64,000 bases of DNA, from positions 186,001-250,000 of the forward strand of contig NZ_BMRZ01000011.1 in NCBI RefSeq assembly GCF_014648895.1, read 5' to 3'. A model generated the notes under the pieces. The model was not told where the DNA came from. It saw only the letters and a program-made list of their open reading frames with translations, and searched no databases. This stretch comes from Streptomyces tanashiensis. Lineage in GTDB: Bacteria > Actinomycetota > Actinomycetes > Streptomycetales > Streptomycetaceae. The position numbers and the translations under genes were made by a program. Within the stretch, counting starts at the first letter, position 1. Each line of letters opens with the position of its first letter. Positions 17,435-26,018 of this stretch are shown in pieces.

Positions 17435-18088
17435 CTAGGCTGCGCTGTTTCGGACCAGGGCGTAGGCCTCGCGCAGGTCCCCTCCGGAGTAGCTGTGGCG
17501 GTAAAGCCCGGCGAGATGGTGGTCCGCGTTCACGGCCACGCTCTCCGGCACGATCGCGAAGAGCTCCGCGTCGGACATCGAGTCCCCGTACGCGACGCAG
17601 TCGGCAGTGGTCACTCCGTACCCCGCACAGAGCTCCTTCGCGATCCGCACCTTCGCTCGCGCGTCGAGGATGCCGGGCCGGTGGATCGGCTCGGTGAAGG
17701 GGACCGCCGGCCAGAGCGAACCGTGCGTCGTGTCGACGCCCCAGTCGAGAAGCCGCTCGACGAAGAAGTCGGGCGAGAGGGAGATGACCGCACAGTGGTC
17801 TCCCGCCGCCTTGATCTCCGCCCAGACCTCGCGGATGCCCGCCAGCCAGGGCGCCCCGTCGAAGGCCGCGGCGACCTGCTCCGGGGTGAGCGCGGACCAG
17901 AGCTCGCGGGCCTGGACGGCGAACTCGTCCGGCGTGAGCCCCCGCAGGAACCCCTCCTCCAGGGCGGCGATCTCGTCCACCAGGCCCAGTTGCCGGGAGA
18001 TCTCCACCGCGGCGGCGGAGCCCCGGATCAGAGTGCCGTCGAGGTCGAAGAGGTGCAGTCGTCGCGTGGGGGGTTTCACGTGAAACAT
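17435..18088 (-). CDS. HAD-superfamily (subfamily IB) phosphatase
   Basis: A 217-residue HAD hydrolase. Motif I is FDLDGTLIRG near the N-terminus, the motif II serine is in CAVISLSPDFF, and motif III/IV is VAYGDSMSDAEL. The fold resembles phosphoserine phosphatase; the substrate is unknown. The ATG at 18088 makes the first residues MFHVK, encoded by an embedded parS site; a GTG at 18124 would add 12 residues. Neither start has a strong ribosome-binding site. Confidence 0.82.
   Translation of the reverse strand: MFHVKPPTRRLHLFDLDGTLIRGSAAAVEISRQLGLVDEIAALEEGFLRGLTPDEFAVQARELWSALTPEQVAAAFDGAPWLAGIREVWAEIKAAGDHCAVISLSPDFFVERLLDWGVDTTHGSLWPAVPFTEPIHRPGILDARAKVRIAKELCAGYGVTTADCVAYGDSMSDAELFAIVPESVAVNADHHLAGLYRHSYSGGDLREAYALVRNSAA
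18073..18086. other. parS: parS site (within start of HAD gene)
   Basis: Perfect GTTTCACGTGAAAC, the ParB-binding centromere sequence. It overlaps the first codons of the HAD phosphatase gene. Confidence 0.95.
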
Positions 18089-18201
18089 CGTCCGTGGGCG
18101 ACGGGACGGAATCAACGCCTCCACGGGTATCGGCCAGGAGGGTCGGCCGGATCCCGTAAAGAGGTGGACGGGAGATCACCACGTCGGACAGCCTGAAAGG
18201 C

Positions 18202-19065
18202 ATGCCGATTCCCCCCGCACCCCTTGCTCAGCTCCCCATCCGGCGCCTCACCTCGGAGGACCTCCTCGCCTGCGCCGACCTCTCCGAGAACCGGGGATGG
18301 CCCCGTGAGGAACACAAGTGGGGCCTGCTGCTCACCGCGGGCACCGGGTACGGCATCGACGACCCCGACGGTCCGGGCCTTGCCGCCGGTTCCGTGGTCA
18401 CCTCGTACGGTCCCGGGCTCGCCGCGATCGGCATGGTGCTCGTCGCCGAGCGGTACGCACGTCAGGGCGTGGGGCGCCGGCTGATGCAGCACGTCCTGGC
18501 GGAAGCCGGGGACACCCCGCTCACGCTGCACGCCACGGCGAACGGGCAGCCTCTCTACGAGCAGCTGGGCTTCACCGAGACGAGCCGGGCGGAGATGGTG
18601 CGCGGGCGCTTCACCTTCACCGCGCCCGCCCCGGACGTTCCGGTCCGCCCGGCGACGGCGGAGGACCTCCCGGCGATCCTGCGCCTGGACCACGAGGTCT
18701 TCGGTCTCGACCGCACCCACATCATCGCCCGGCTCCCCGCGTTCGCCGACCACCTCCGCGTCGCGGAACGGGACGGCGAGATCACCGGCTTCGCGGCCGC
18801 CTGGCCCAATATGGACACCCATGTGATCGGCCCTCTGATCGCCCGGGACCCCGGCACGGCCCAGGCCCTGATCGCCTCCCTCGCGGCCGCCACCGACCGC
18901 CCGCTGCGCACCGACATCGATGTGCGCCACACCTCGCTGCTGAGCTGGGCGAAGGAGAACGGCATCGACACGATCGCCACCAACGCGGTGATGATCCGCT
19001 CCCTGCCCGACCTCCCCGGCGACTGGCGCCGCCGCTTCGCTCCCCTGACGGTCGCCGCCGGATAG
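18202..19065 (+). CDS. Two-domain GNAT-family N-acetyltransferase
   Basis: A 287-residue acetyltransferase. The first GNAT domain contains the acetyl-CoA loop VAERYARQGVGRRLMQHVL (R/Q-x-x-G-x-G/R). A second, degenerate GNAT-like half starts at VPVRPATAEDLPAIL at about residue 147. This duplicated architecture is common in the Eis-like and YncA-like groups, but the acceptor is unknown. It is divergent from the HAD phosphatase gene. Confidence 0.85.
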   Translation: MPIPPAPLAQLPIRRLTSEDLLACADLSENRGWPREEHKWGLLLTAGTGYGIDDPDGPGLAAGSVVTSYGPGLAAIGMVLVAERYARQGVGRRLMQHVLAEAGDTPLTLHATANGQPLYEQLGFTETSRAEMVRGRFTFTAPAPDVPVRPATAEDLPAILRLDHEVFGLDRTHIIARLPAFADHLRVAERDGEITGFAAAWPNMDTHVIGPLIARDPGTAQALIASLAAATDRPLRTDIDVRHTSLLSWAKENGIDTIATNAVMIRSLPDLPGDWRRRFAPLTVAAG

Positions 19066-19076
19066 TTTTACTTGCA

Positions 19077-19094
19077 GACGCGCATTATTGCGTC
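19077..19094. promoter_or_regulatory. Possible MarR operator
   Basis: GACGC and GCGTC form a short inverted repeat around an AT-rich 8-bp centre, 57 bp upstream of the MarR start in a locally AT-rich promoter-like stretch. MarR proteins commonly repress their own genes from such sites; this one is only a candidate. Confidence 0.35.
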
Positions 19095-19151
19095 GCTTCG
19101 TCTACCCTGGATCGAGCCGCTCCGGCGCCGAGGAGAGACCGAGGAGATCCC

Positions 19152-19610
19152 ATGACCGCGACGGACCCCGCACTCACCGCGCTCGCCCAGCGCTGGTGCG
19201 CCCTCTCCCTGCTGCACGGCAGGATCGAGGCCCACATCGAGCGAGCCCTGGAGTCCGGTCACGGTCTGAGCGTGCGGGAGTACTCGCTGCTCGACGTCCT
19301 CAGCCGCCAGCACAGCGGTCCCGGCGGCCACCTCCAGATGAAGCAGGTCGCCGACGCCGTCGTGCTCAGCCAGAGCGCCACCACCCGGCTGGTCACCCGG
19401 CTCGAGGACCGCGGTCTGCTCACCCGGTACCTCTGCGCCACCGACCGGCGCGGCATCTACACCGATGTCACCGAGGCCGGGCAGAAGCTGCTCGACGAGG
19501 CCCGTCCCACCAACGACAGCGCCCTGCGCGAGGCCCTCGACGAAGCCGCGAAGAACCCGGAGCTGGCACCGCTCGTCGCGGTCGTGGAGGGCGTGGGCGC
19601 GCCCGTGTGA
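19152..19610 (+). CDS. MarR-family transcriptional regulator
   Basis: A 152-residue MarR-type regulator. The winged helix spans LQMKQVADAVVLSQSATTRLVTRLEDRGLLTRY, with the wing TDRRGIYTDVTEAG. The flanking helices should form the dimer interface. The following GNAT gene starts 26 bp downstream in the same direction and is the likeliest target besides itself. Confidence 0.92.
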   Translation: MTATDPALTALAQRWCALSLLHGRIEAHIERALESGHGLSVREYSLLDVLSRQHSGPGGHLQMKQVADAVVLSQSATTRLVTRLEDRGLLTRYLCATDRRGIYTDVTEAGQKLLDEARPTNDSALREALDEAAKNPELAPLVAVVEGVGAPV

Positions 19611-19635
19611 ATCGGGCGCGCGTACGCTGCGGGAC

Positions 19636-20088
19636 ATGAGCGATCTTGAGATACGCCCCGCCACCGCGGAGGACCTTCCGGCCATCGTCGCGATGCTCGC
19701 CGACGACCCCCTGGGCGCGCAGCGGGAATCCCCCGACGACCTCGCCCCGTACCTCACCGCCTTCGAGCGCCTCGCGAACGACCCGAACCAGCACGTGGTC
19801 GTCGCCGTCCGCGAGGACAAGGTCGTCGGCACCCTCCAGCTGACGGTCATCCCGGGACTCTCCCGCCGGGGCACCACCCGCTCGATCATCGAGGGTGTCC
19901 GCATCCACTCCGACGAGCGCGGGAGCGGTCTCGGCACGCAGCTCATCGAGTGGGCCGTCGCGGAGTCCGGACGCCAGGACTGCCGGCTCGTTCAGCTGAC
20001 CTCCGACGTCACCCGCACCGACGCCCACCGCTTCTACAAGCGCCTGGGCTTCGAGGCCTCCCACGTGGGCTTCAAGAAGAACCTCTGA
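19636..20088 (+). CDS. GNAT-family N-acetyltransferase
   Basis: A 150-residue single-domain acetyltransferase. The acetyl-CoA loop is HSDERGSGLGTQLIEWAV, and the C-terminal strand is DAHRFYKRLGFEASHVGFKKNL, typical of small-molecule N-acetyltransferases. The substrate is unknown. It probably shares a transcript with the MarR gene 26 bp upstream. Two parS sites follow its stop codon. Confidence 0.9.
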   Translation: MSDLEIRPATAEDLPAIVAMLADDPLGAQRESPDDLAPYLTAFERLANDPNQHVVVAVREDKVVGTLQLTVIPGLSRRGTTRSIIEGVRIHSDERGSGLGTQLIEWAVAESGRQDCRLVQLTSDVTRTDAHRFYKRLGFEASHVGFKKNL

Positions 20089-20094
20089 GGACGT

Positions 20095-20108
20095 GTTTCA
20101 CGTGAAAC
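20095..20108. other. parS: parS site
   Basis: Perfect GTTTCACGTGAAAC in the short gap between the GNAT and serine hydrolase genes; first of a closely spaced pair. Confidence 0.97.
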
Positions 20109-20114
20109 AGCACG

Positions 20115-20128
20115 GTTTCACGTGAAAC
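20115..20128. other. parS: parS site
   Basis: Perfect GTTTCACGTGAAAC, 6 bp after the preceding copy (20-bp centre-to-centre, about two helical turns). Confidence 0.97.
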
Positions 20129-20189
20129 ATCACCCCACGGCACGGCGCGGCGGCGCAGCACTCGGTCCGACGGCACTGCGCTCAACGGC

Positions 20190-21572
20190 TCAGAGGCCGC
20201 GCCAGCCCGCCTCGTCCACACCGCCGGGGACCGCGTCTCCCGGCTCGTACGGCTCCCGCGTGAAGACGAACGAGCCGAGGTCGAGATGGCTCACGCTGCC
20301 GTCGGGGCGCCGCACGGCCCTGAGCGTCTCCCCCGCGTAGTAACCGTTCAGCCCGACCCAGCCCCCCTCGGGCAGCGCCCGGAAACGAGCCCGTCGACCG
20401 GCACCCCGCAGGGGTTCGAGCACCACGCTCCGCTCGGGGCCGAGCCGCAGCCCGTAGGCGTACGTGCCCCAGTACCAGGGGCCGGTGAGGGACAGCAGCT
20501 CCTCGTCGACCTCGGCCGCGGGAAGGGGCCGCCACGGCTCCGGGAGCCTCGGCTCCGCCTCCGCCACGATCCGTACGAGATCGGCGGCCACAACCCCCGT
20601 CAGCGGGCCCGAGGTGGCATTGGAGAGGGCGATCCCCGCGAGGCCGTCCTCCACACTCACCCACACACAGGCGACGAAGCCCGGGAGGGATCCGGTGTGG
20701 CCGATGAGGGTGCGCCCGTCCTTGCGCAGCAGCTGGAGACCGAGCCCGTAGCTCCCCTCCCAGTCGCCCTCCCCGGCAGGGGAGGCAGGGGCACGCATCT
20801 CCTCCACGGAAGCCGTGGCGAGGACCCGGTCGTCCCCCGCGGCGAGGAAGGCGGCGAAGCGGGCGAGGTCGGCGGCCGTCGACCACAGCTGCCCGGCCGG
20901 CGCCATCAGGCCGAGATCCTCGGACGGTTCGGGCAGCATGACGTCGGCCCAGGGGTGCACCGCCCAGCCACCCGCGTGCGGCGCGACGGGATCGACCGTG
21001 GTCCTTCCCATCCCCAGCGGTTCGAGGATCTCGCGCCGCAGCGCCTCCTCCCAGGACACGCCCCGGACCGCCTCGACCAGCGAACCGAGCAGTGTGTAGC
21101 CGGGGTTGGAGTAGTGGTGCCGGCGCCCCGGCGTCTGGAGGAAGGGCCGCTCCCCCAGGACGTCGGACAGCTCCGGCCGCAGTGCGGCGGAGGACCTCTC
21201 CCACCACGCGCCGGGCGTCTCGGCCGCGAGACCGCCGGTGTGGCCCAGGAGTTGGGCGATCGTCACCTCACCGGCGCCCGTTCCCTTCAGGTGCCGCTCC
21301 AGCGGATCGTCGAGCCCGAGCAGGCCCTCGTCCCGCAGCCGCATCACCAGCACGGCGGTGAACACCTTGGTGATCGACCCGATCCTGAACTGGGTGTCGG
21401 CGTCCGGCGCGTGGCCGTCCACACAGCTGCGCGAACCGCTCCACACCAACGCTCCGTCGCGGACCACCGCGCCCACGAAGGACGGCGTCCGCCCTTCCGT
21501 CTGGGCAACCGCCACACGGTGCAGCAACGCCCGCTCGGTACCGGGCAACAAGGATTCGAAAGATGTCGTCAT
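20190..21572 (-). CDS. Serine hydrolase, class C beta-lactamase family
   Basis: A 460-residue enzyme with the class C beta-lactamase/DD-peptidase fold. The nucleophile motif SITK is near residue 70 (FRIGSITKVFTAVL), the second motif is YSNPGY, and the third is HTGSLPG. The C-terminal ~130 residues form an extra beta-rich domain. No signal peptide is visible, so it may be a cytoplasmic esterase or peptidase rather than a secreted beta-lactamase. The ATG at 21572 follows GGATGGGA; another ATG lies three codons upstream. The Tn7-like element ends 41 bp upstream, so its native promoter has been replaced or displaced. Confidence 0.88.
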   Translation of the reverse strand: MTTSFESLLPGTERALLHRVAVAQTEGRTPSFVGAVVRDGALVWSGSRSCVDGHAPDADTQFRIGSITKVFTAVLVMRLRDEGLLGLDDPLERHLKGTGAGEVTIAQLLGHTGGLAAETPGAWWERSSAALRPELSDVLGERPFLQTPGRRHHYSNPGYTLLGSLVEAVRGVSWEEALRREILEPLGMGRTTVDPVAPHAGGWAVHPWADVMLPEPSEDLGLMAPAGQLWSTAADLARFAAFLAAGDDRVLATASVEEMRAPASPAGEGDWEGSYGLGLQLLRKDGRTLIGHTGSLPGFVACVWVSVEDGLAGIALSNATSGPLTGVVAADLVRIVAEAEPRLPEPWRPLPAAEVDEELLSLTGPWYWGTYAYGLRLGPERSVVLEPLRGAGRRARFRALPEGGWVGLNGYYAGETLRAVRRPDGSVSHLDLGSFVFTREPYEPGDAVPGGVDEAGWRGL

Positions 21573-21607
21573 AGATCCCATCCAACGCGATCCCCGCCCC
21601 GGGGCTT

Positions 21608-21612
21608 CCCGA
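21608..21612. repeat. Target-site duplication, left copy (CCCGA)
   Basis: CCCGA directly abuts the left terminal TGT of the transposon and is repeated next to the right terminal ACA at 30162-30166. A 5-bp duplication is the hallmark of Tn7-type insertion. Confidence 0.95.
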
Positions 21613-21623
21613 TGTAGGGTCTC
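21613..21623 (+). repeat. Left terminal inverted repeat of the Tn7-like element
   Basis: TGTAGGGTCTC, identical to the reverse complement of 30151-30161. The following ~150 bp to 21765 hold no gene but contain TGTCTCACG twice (21670-21678 and 21696-21704) and an inward TGGCACA, and are best read as the TnsB-binding left end. Confidence 0.95.
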
Positions 21624-21765
21624 GCTTTCGGTGTCATATGGCGACGCTGTGACCTGCAGGTCTTGGCGGTGTCTCACGCGGGTTGGCACAGGTTCTGTCT
21701 CACGGCCATGTCATTTCCTCGAAGCCATCCTGGCTCGCCGGCTCACAGCCGGGTGCTCTTCAACG

Positions 21766-22146
21766 TCACCCAAAGAGCAGTTCGACGTTCGAGTCGACGC
21801 AGATGTTCAACACGATCACGAGCTGTCGGGCGTCCTCGATGTGCCGCGAGACAGTGGGGTCGCCTTCCACGGTCTCCCACTCCGTGATGATCTCGGCCAG
21901 CCGGGGCAGGACCCTGGCGCAGTCGGCGGCGGATAGATCACCGGAATCGTCAGGATGGTCCAGCAGGGGCTCAAGCGTCGATGAGATCTCGCTCCATTGC
22001 CGGTCCCCCCCGAAACCCCACATGTCCGGCAGCGTGAACCCCTCAGCCTGCGCCAAGCGCTGGCGGAAGGCGCTGAAACCCGAGTAGGACCAGCTGATGT
22101 CCGGGCTGGTGAGGTCACCGTCCCCAGGGAACAGGCACAATCCCAC
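21766..22146 (-). CDS. Transposon cargo: conserved hypothetical protein
   Basis: A 126-residue acidic soluble protein beginning MGLCLFPGDGDLTSPDISWSY. It has no membrane segment or recognised catalytic motif. It is helix-rich with a central DHPDDSGDLSAADCARVLPRL segment. I recall similar uncharacterised streptomycete proteins, often near secreted polymorphic toxins, so an immunity role is possible but not shown. GAGGAGG precedes the GTG start. It is the cargo gene nearest the left transposon end. Confidence 0.75.
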   Translation of the reverse strand: MGLCLFPGDGDLTSPDISWSYSGFSAFRQRLAQAEGFTLPDMWGFGGDRQWSEISSTLEPLLDHPDDSGDLSAADCARVLPRLAEIITEWETVEGDPTVSRHIEDARQLVIVLNICVDSNVELLFG

Positions 22147-22224
22147 GAAGCCTCCTCGATCGAGACTTCATGATCGAGCTGGCAGGGCGGGTGCGGCAAG
22201 TGACTATCCGCCCCGAGCGAGCAA

Positions 22225-22539
22225 TCACGACGGCAGGGCTGCGATCTGCCGACGGGCTGAGTCCCAGACCTCCTCGAACTGGTCAGAGGTCAGCTCCTCC
22301 GGATCGTGGCCTTCCCATTCAGAGACGGGCAGTTCTGCTGTGATCCCGAACCTGTTGTCGTACTCGTCGAGGCGGCCTGTGTCGCGGGCCTGCTGCCATT
22401 CGGCGAGGGAGGCGGCCGCGATCGGGATCAGCTCAGGCCCTTCGAGCTCGATCTGCCGGGTCACCCAACCTTCGGCGTCGACCTCGAAGTAGAACCAGAC
22501 GTCTTCCTCGTTCCAGTAGCAGCGCATCCATGTCGTCAC
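22225..22539 (-). CDS. Transposon cargo: small hypothetical protein
   Basis: A 104-residue acidic protein, VTTWMRCYWNEEDVWFYFEV at the start, then a predicted helix ELIPIAAASLAEWQQARDTG and a C-terminal helix SDQFEEVWDSARRQIAAL. It has the size and charge of single-domain immunity or antitoxin proteins, but no family can be named. The GTG at 22539 is preferred; an ATG at 22527 is possible. The open frame continues upstream across the next gene, but that part is probably not translated. Confidence 0.7.
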   Translation of the reverse strand: MTTWMRCYWNEEDVWFYFEVDAEGWVTRQIELEGPELIPIAAASLAEWQQARDTGRLDEYDNRFGITAELPVSEWEGHDPEELTSDQFEEVWDSARRQIAALPS

Positions 22540-22579
22540 CAACCCATGATGACGGGCCGCCTCAGAGCCTCGTGACACT

Positions 22580-22912
22580 TCACGGGCGCGAAACGTCGCT
22601 CGTTGGTGTGTGCGTCTCGACCCATCCGAGAACGGTCTGGATGGAGTCAAGGAGTTCCTCCTGGGACCGGAAGTCGCGGTGTTCCTGATGCGTCTGGCCG
22701 CTGTCCAGGTTCCCGTACTCCAGTTCCGCTTCACCGCTGCTCCAGACGATGAGCATGGCGAGGTAGTCACCGGTCTCCACGGTGAGCCAGGCACTGCTCT
22801 TGGGCCGGCCGTCCTCGGGAGATCGCCGCAAGTCACTGGTGACTCCACGTGACCGCAGATTTTCCTCGTTCTCGGCGAACCAGGCGCGGAGTGCCTGTGG
22901 AAACTCGTTCAT
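22580..22912 (-). CDS. Transposon cargo: small hypothetical protein, possibly TriTu-type immunity protein
   Basis: A 110-residue protein (MNEFPQALRAWFAENEENL start) with a central SSAWLTVETGDYLAMLIVWSSGEAELEYG beta-rich core. The core pattern, with IVWSSGEAE at its centre, recalls the TriTu immunity family associated with polymorphic toxins; this is recognition by eye and needs a profile search. GCGGGGGAC precedes the ATG at 22912, and an ATG four codons upstream is an alternative. It lies upstream of the previous cargo gene on the same strand. Confidence 0.65.
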   Translation of the reverse strand: MNEFPQALRAWFAENEENLRSRGVTSDLRRSPEDGRPKSSAWLTVETGDYLAMLIVWSSGEAELEYGNLDSGQTHQEHRDFRSQEELLDSIQTVLGWVETHTPTSDVSRP

Positions 22913-23001
22913 GTCCCCCGCCATCTCTGATTGTCTTCTTTAGGTTCTTCCGGAGGAGACGTCGATTCGGCCGAGATTGGCAGAGCCCTCCCGGTCCACG
23001 C

Positions 23002-23337
23002 TTATGGCCTCGGAATGAACCCCGCCGATCGGTCAAGAAGGAAGGGGGAGCCAGACGCGACTGGTTCCCAACCCTGCGCTCGCGCCTCCCGCACGCTCGC
23101 GGCAACATGAGCTGGCCGAACAGACTCCGCCCCAACCCCCAACCAGTTGCTGGGGTGCGGCTGACCTGTCGTGACGACCAAGATCGCGCCCGCGCGATCG
23201 GCATTGGCGAGCTCGACTGCGTAAATCAGGGGCGTCCAGCACAGTCCCTGCATGTAGGAAGGCTTCCTGCGCACCCGCCAGCGGTATCCGACACCGTCGA
23301 CAGTGATCCGGCGGGATCCCCTCTTGTTCAATGTCAT
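23002..23337 (-). CDS. Transposon cargo: conserved hypothetical protein
   Basis: A 111-residue basic protein, MTLNKRGSRRITVDGVGYRW at the start. A beta-rich middle with YAVELANADRAGAILVVTTG and the HPSNWLG motif is followed by a helix with SVREARAQGWEP. This matches a recurrent, uncharacterised streptomycete family that I cannot assign a function. It is the cargo gene closest to tniQ, and its strand matches the tns operon, 47 bp downstream of the tniQ stop codon, so read-through from the operon is possible. Confidence 0.75.
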   Translation of the reverse strand: MTLNKRGSRRITVDGVGYRWRVRRKPSYMQGLCWTPLIYAVELANADRAGAILVVTTGQPHPSNWLGVGAESVRPAHVAASVREARAQGWEPVASGSPFLLDRSAGFIPRP

Positions 23338-23384
23338 CGCGCCCCCTCTCCCATCGTGGACTGTAGTTCCCCTTCGTTAGCCGG

Positions 23385-26018
23385 TCAGTGGATATTCCTG
23401 GCAGCAGCGACGACCTTCTTGCCGAACGAGGTCAGTTTCATGGCCCGGCCGCGTTCCGCGCGTTCAAGCAGTGACTTCCCAAGGTCCCGTTCCAGGCGGT
23501 TGATCTGGATCACCAGGGTCGGCTGGTTGATGCCGAGGGCTTGGGCCGCCTCGCGGATGGTGGGGTAGGACGACGCGGCCGTGAAGCGTTCGAGCCGCTG
23601 CCAGGCATAGGGGCTCGTGAGGGCCTTGCGCAGAATCGCTGGGATGCGGGCCGCCTGCTCGGTAACGCGTAGTGCGGTGTCGTGGCTTCCACCACCGCGG
23701 GGCCGTAGGGGGATCTTGTGGGCATGGGCCCAGCGGGCCATGTTCGCGGTACTCATGCCCGTCTCTCGGGCGAGGTCCGGCAGGGTCCGGCGACGGATGA
23801 CGTACTGATCGATAAGCCATTCCCGTTCGATGGTTCCGCGGGGCTTGTAGTCCTGCGGTCCGGCGCGAAGCGCGATGCCGTACTCCCTCGCCAGTTCGGT
23901 CAGCACCGGGCGGGAGAAGCCCATGAGGTCAGCGATCTGTTGAAGTGAGCGGTGTTCGTCAAGGTAGAGGCGGGTGAAGGTCTCTTTCGACACCTCCTGG
24001 CGGGCCTTGAAGCGTGTGTGGCCCGTCGCCCTGGCCGCGGTCTTCGTCGGCGGGAGTGCGGGAGCCGGCTGTTCGTCCAGGACGAGTCGGATGGCCTCGA
24101 CACTCGTGCTGAAGAGTTCGGCTGCATGCTGAACTGGATTCTTGCGCTGGCGGACGAGCCGGTGAAGGCGTGGAACATCGATCTGATCCGGGTCGGCGCC
24201 GGGAAGGTCGAGTCCGGTCAGCAGAGTCAGGGGCGGCTGCCACGTGACCGGTTCGTCGCGGATGCGGTGACCAGTGAGGAAGTTTCGAGCCTCTTCCATC
24301 AGTGCCTGGGCCAGCTCGGGAGTCTGCCGGGCGGCATAGCGGACGCTCTCGGCCCGGAACTGGGCTTCGTTGCCGGCGACGTAGCCGGGGGCGAACTCGG
24401 CGGGAAGGCCGCTGATGCGCTGGAAGAGCTGGCAGCGGACGACCGTCTCGCGGCGGCCGGTGCCGGGTGACGTGCCGGTGCTGCGGCAGATCTCTCGCCA
24501 GCGTTCGTGTGGCAGCAGCTCGGTGTAGTCCAAGCGGCGCCGCCGCTGGTAGTCGATGGGGACGTCGGTGGCATCGAGGTGATCGCCCAGCTGAACGAGA
24601 GCGGTGACCATGGTCGACCAGTACGGCTGATCGTCCAGCAGTTGGAGAACGCGAGAGATGTCGATGCCGTCGGTCACCGCTCCGAGGTGCTCGGCCGCGT
24701 CCTCAAGGGTGATCCTGCTACCGGTGATCAGCAGCGAGGCAGCCAGCACGGGAGCGAGGACGCGGGGATAGATCCCGTCGGATGGAGTGAGCCGCACGGC
24801 CCAGGAAGGCCAGAAGATGCTGGGAATCTTCCGGGCCCGCCCTGTCTCCTCGCGGCCCGTCGTCGGGCGGCGCGGCATGTGCGTGACCGTGCGATAGCGG
24901 AGCTGTTCGCTGGGACGAAGCGTGGGGGCGAGGGCTGCCAGGTTCACTCCTTGCAGGACAGGTGTCAGGCCCCGTCCCCAGTTGTCGATGCTGCTCGCGC
25001 TGATCTGCCAGAGCTCCTCGCGCATCGCCTCCAGCAGGCCCCTCATCACCTCGCCAGCCCGGTGGAAGTCGCTCTGCTCGAGAACGTGCAGGGCGATGAT
25101 CACTGCGACGGCCGTACTCACAGCTCGCGGTGGGGCCATGAAGCCGGGCCTGTCATTTGCTCGCAGAGCCAGCCGGGAGCCCGGCTCAACGGTGAAGTGC
25201 TCTTCGGCGATGTCCGCCGGCACCAGGTTCCTGATGTCGGGTGCTGGGAGATCTGCCAGTACCCGCCCGCCTATTGCGCGAACATCAGCCAGTGCCGCCT
25301 GGGATGGCTGCGGACTGATCGCGTAGGGGCCGAAGGCTGCCGTGCCGGTCTCGATGACGTCCAGCAGCCGCTTCTGGGCCGTGAGCGCGGGATGCCCGAC
25401 GGGCAGCTGAAGCGTACGGGTCTGGGTCAGATCGAATCCGCAGCCGCTTGTTCGAGGTCCACCCCGCGCCGCAGGTGGGTTTCCGCAGATCGCTGGCAGA
25501 GGGATGACTCGGCCGGAGCGGGGCCGCTGTCGTTGAATGCGTCCGCAGTCCGGGCAGCAGTCCGCCAAGAGCCTGCCATGGAGGACACAGGCGTATGACC
25601 AGCCCAGCCTCCAGGCCAATTGCCACCGGCCGTCGCTGTCTCGCAGGCAGTCCGGGCAGAACCGGGAGCCACCGCCACGGCCCCAAAGCACCCAGCGGTT
25701 GACGTGACGGCGCTCGAAGTTGATGCGGAGAGCCCTCTGGTCATAGTGAGCCAGGGTCATGCTGGTGATCGTCTGCGGATCGAGTCCGCTCGCTTGCGCG
25801 ATGGCACTCGTCTCCTGCTCGCTGAGCAGGATCGTCCAGTCCGGCGGGATGCCCTTCAGACGGTTCCCTCGTCGCAGTCGTGCCGGAAACCCAAAGTGCC
25901 GCAACACTTCTCCGAGCGGGGTGTGAAGCCGTCGGGCAAGTGCTTCCAGCCAAGAGTCGAGGGCCTCGCCCGCCAGCGGGGCCAGCCGGACGGGGAGGGT
26001 GCGGGCACCCGCGGTCAC
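23385..26018 (-). CDS. tniQ: TniQ/TnsD-family target-selection protein with extra C-terminal HTH domains
   Basis: An 877-residue protein. Residues ~8-200 are a TniQ domain with a zinc-binding region: C121-x2-C124, C144, H147, and C154/C155-x2-C158. The middle region is helical. From about 640 there are repeated helix-turn-helix-like segments (SLQQIADLMGFSRPVLTELA; TLPDLARETGMSTANMARWA). Residues ~809-877 form a LysR-type winged helix (TIREAAQALGINQPTLVIQI). This is longer than TniQ of Cas-linked elements and resembles TnsD, which binds a specific chromosomal attachment site. Its GTG start overlaps the tnsC stop. Proposed role: recognition of the dnaB 3' end. Confidence 0.9.
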   Translation of the reverse strand: MTAGARTLPVRLAPLAGEALDSWLEALARRLHTPLGEVLRHFGFPARLRRGNRLKGIPPDWTILLSEQETSAIAQASGLDPQTITSMTLAHYDQRALRINFERRHVNRWVLWGRGGGSRFCPDCLRDSDGRWQLAWRLGWSYACVLHGRLLADCCPDCGRIQRQRPRSGRVIPLPAICGNPPAARGGPRTSGCGFDLTQTRTLQLPVGHPALTAQKRLLDVIETGTAAFGPYAISPQPSQAALADVRAIGGRVLADLPAPDIRNLVPADIAEEHFTVEPGSRLALRANDRPGFMAPPRAVSTAVAVIIALHVLEQSDFHRAGEVMRGLLEAMREELWQISASSIDNWGRGLTPVLQGVNLAALAPTLRPSEQLRYRTVTHMPRRPTTGREETGRARKIPSIFWPSWAVRLTPSDGIYPRVLAPVLAASLLITGSRITLEDAAEHLGAVTDGIDISRVLQLLDDQPYWSTMVTALVQLGDHLDATDVPIDYQRRRRLDYTELLPHERWREICRSTGTSPGTGRRETVVRCQLFQRISGLPAEFAPGYVAGNEAQFRAESVRYAARQTPELAQALMEEARNFLTGHRIRDEPVTWQPPLTLLTGLDLPGADPDQIDVPRLHRLVRQRKNPVQHAAELFSTSVEAIRLVLDEQPAPALPPTKTAARATGHTRFKARQEVSKETFTRLYLDEHRSLQQIADLMGFSRPVLTELAREYGIALRAGPQDYKPRGTIEREWLIDQYVIRRRTLPDLARETGMSTANMARWAHAHKIPLRPRGGGSHDTALRVTEQAARIPAILRKALTSPYAWQRLERFTAASSYPTIREAAQALGINQPTLVIQINRLERDLGKSLLERAERGRAMKLTSFGKKVVAAARNIH

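Noticed and set aside
22540..22848. N-terminal extension of the small cargo gene ending at 22225
   Set aside because: The extended frame overlaps the better-supported gene at 22580-22912 and has no ribosome-binding site; the segment from 22539 is self-contained.
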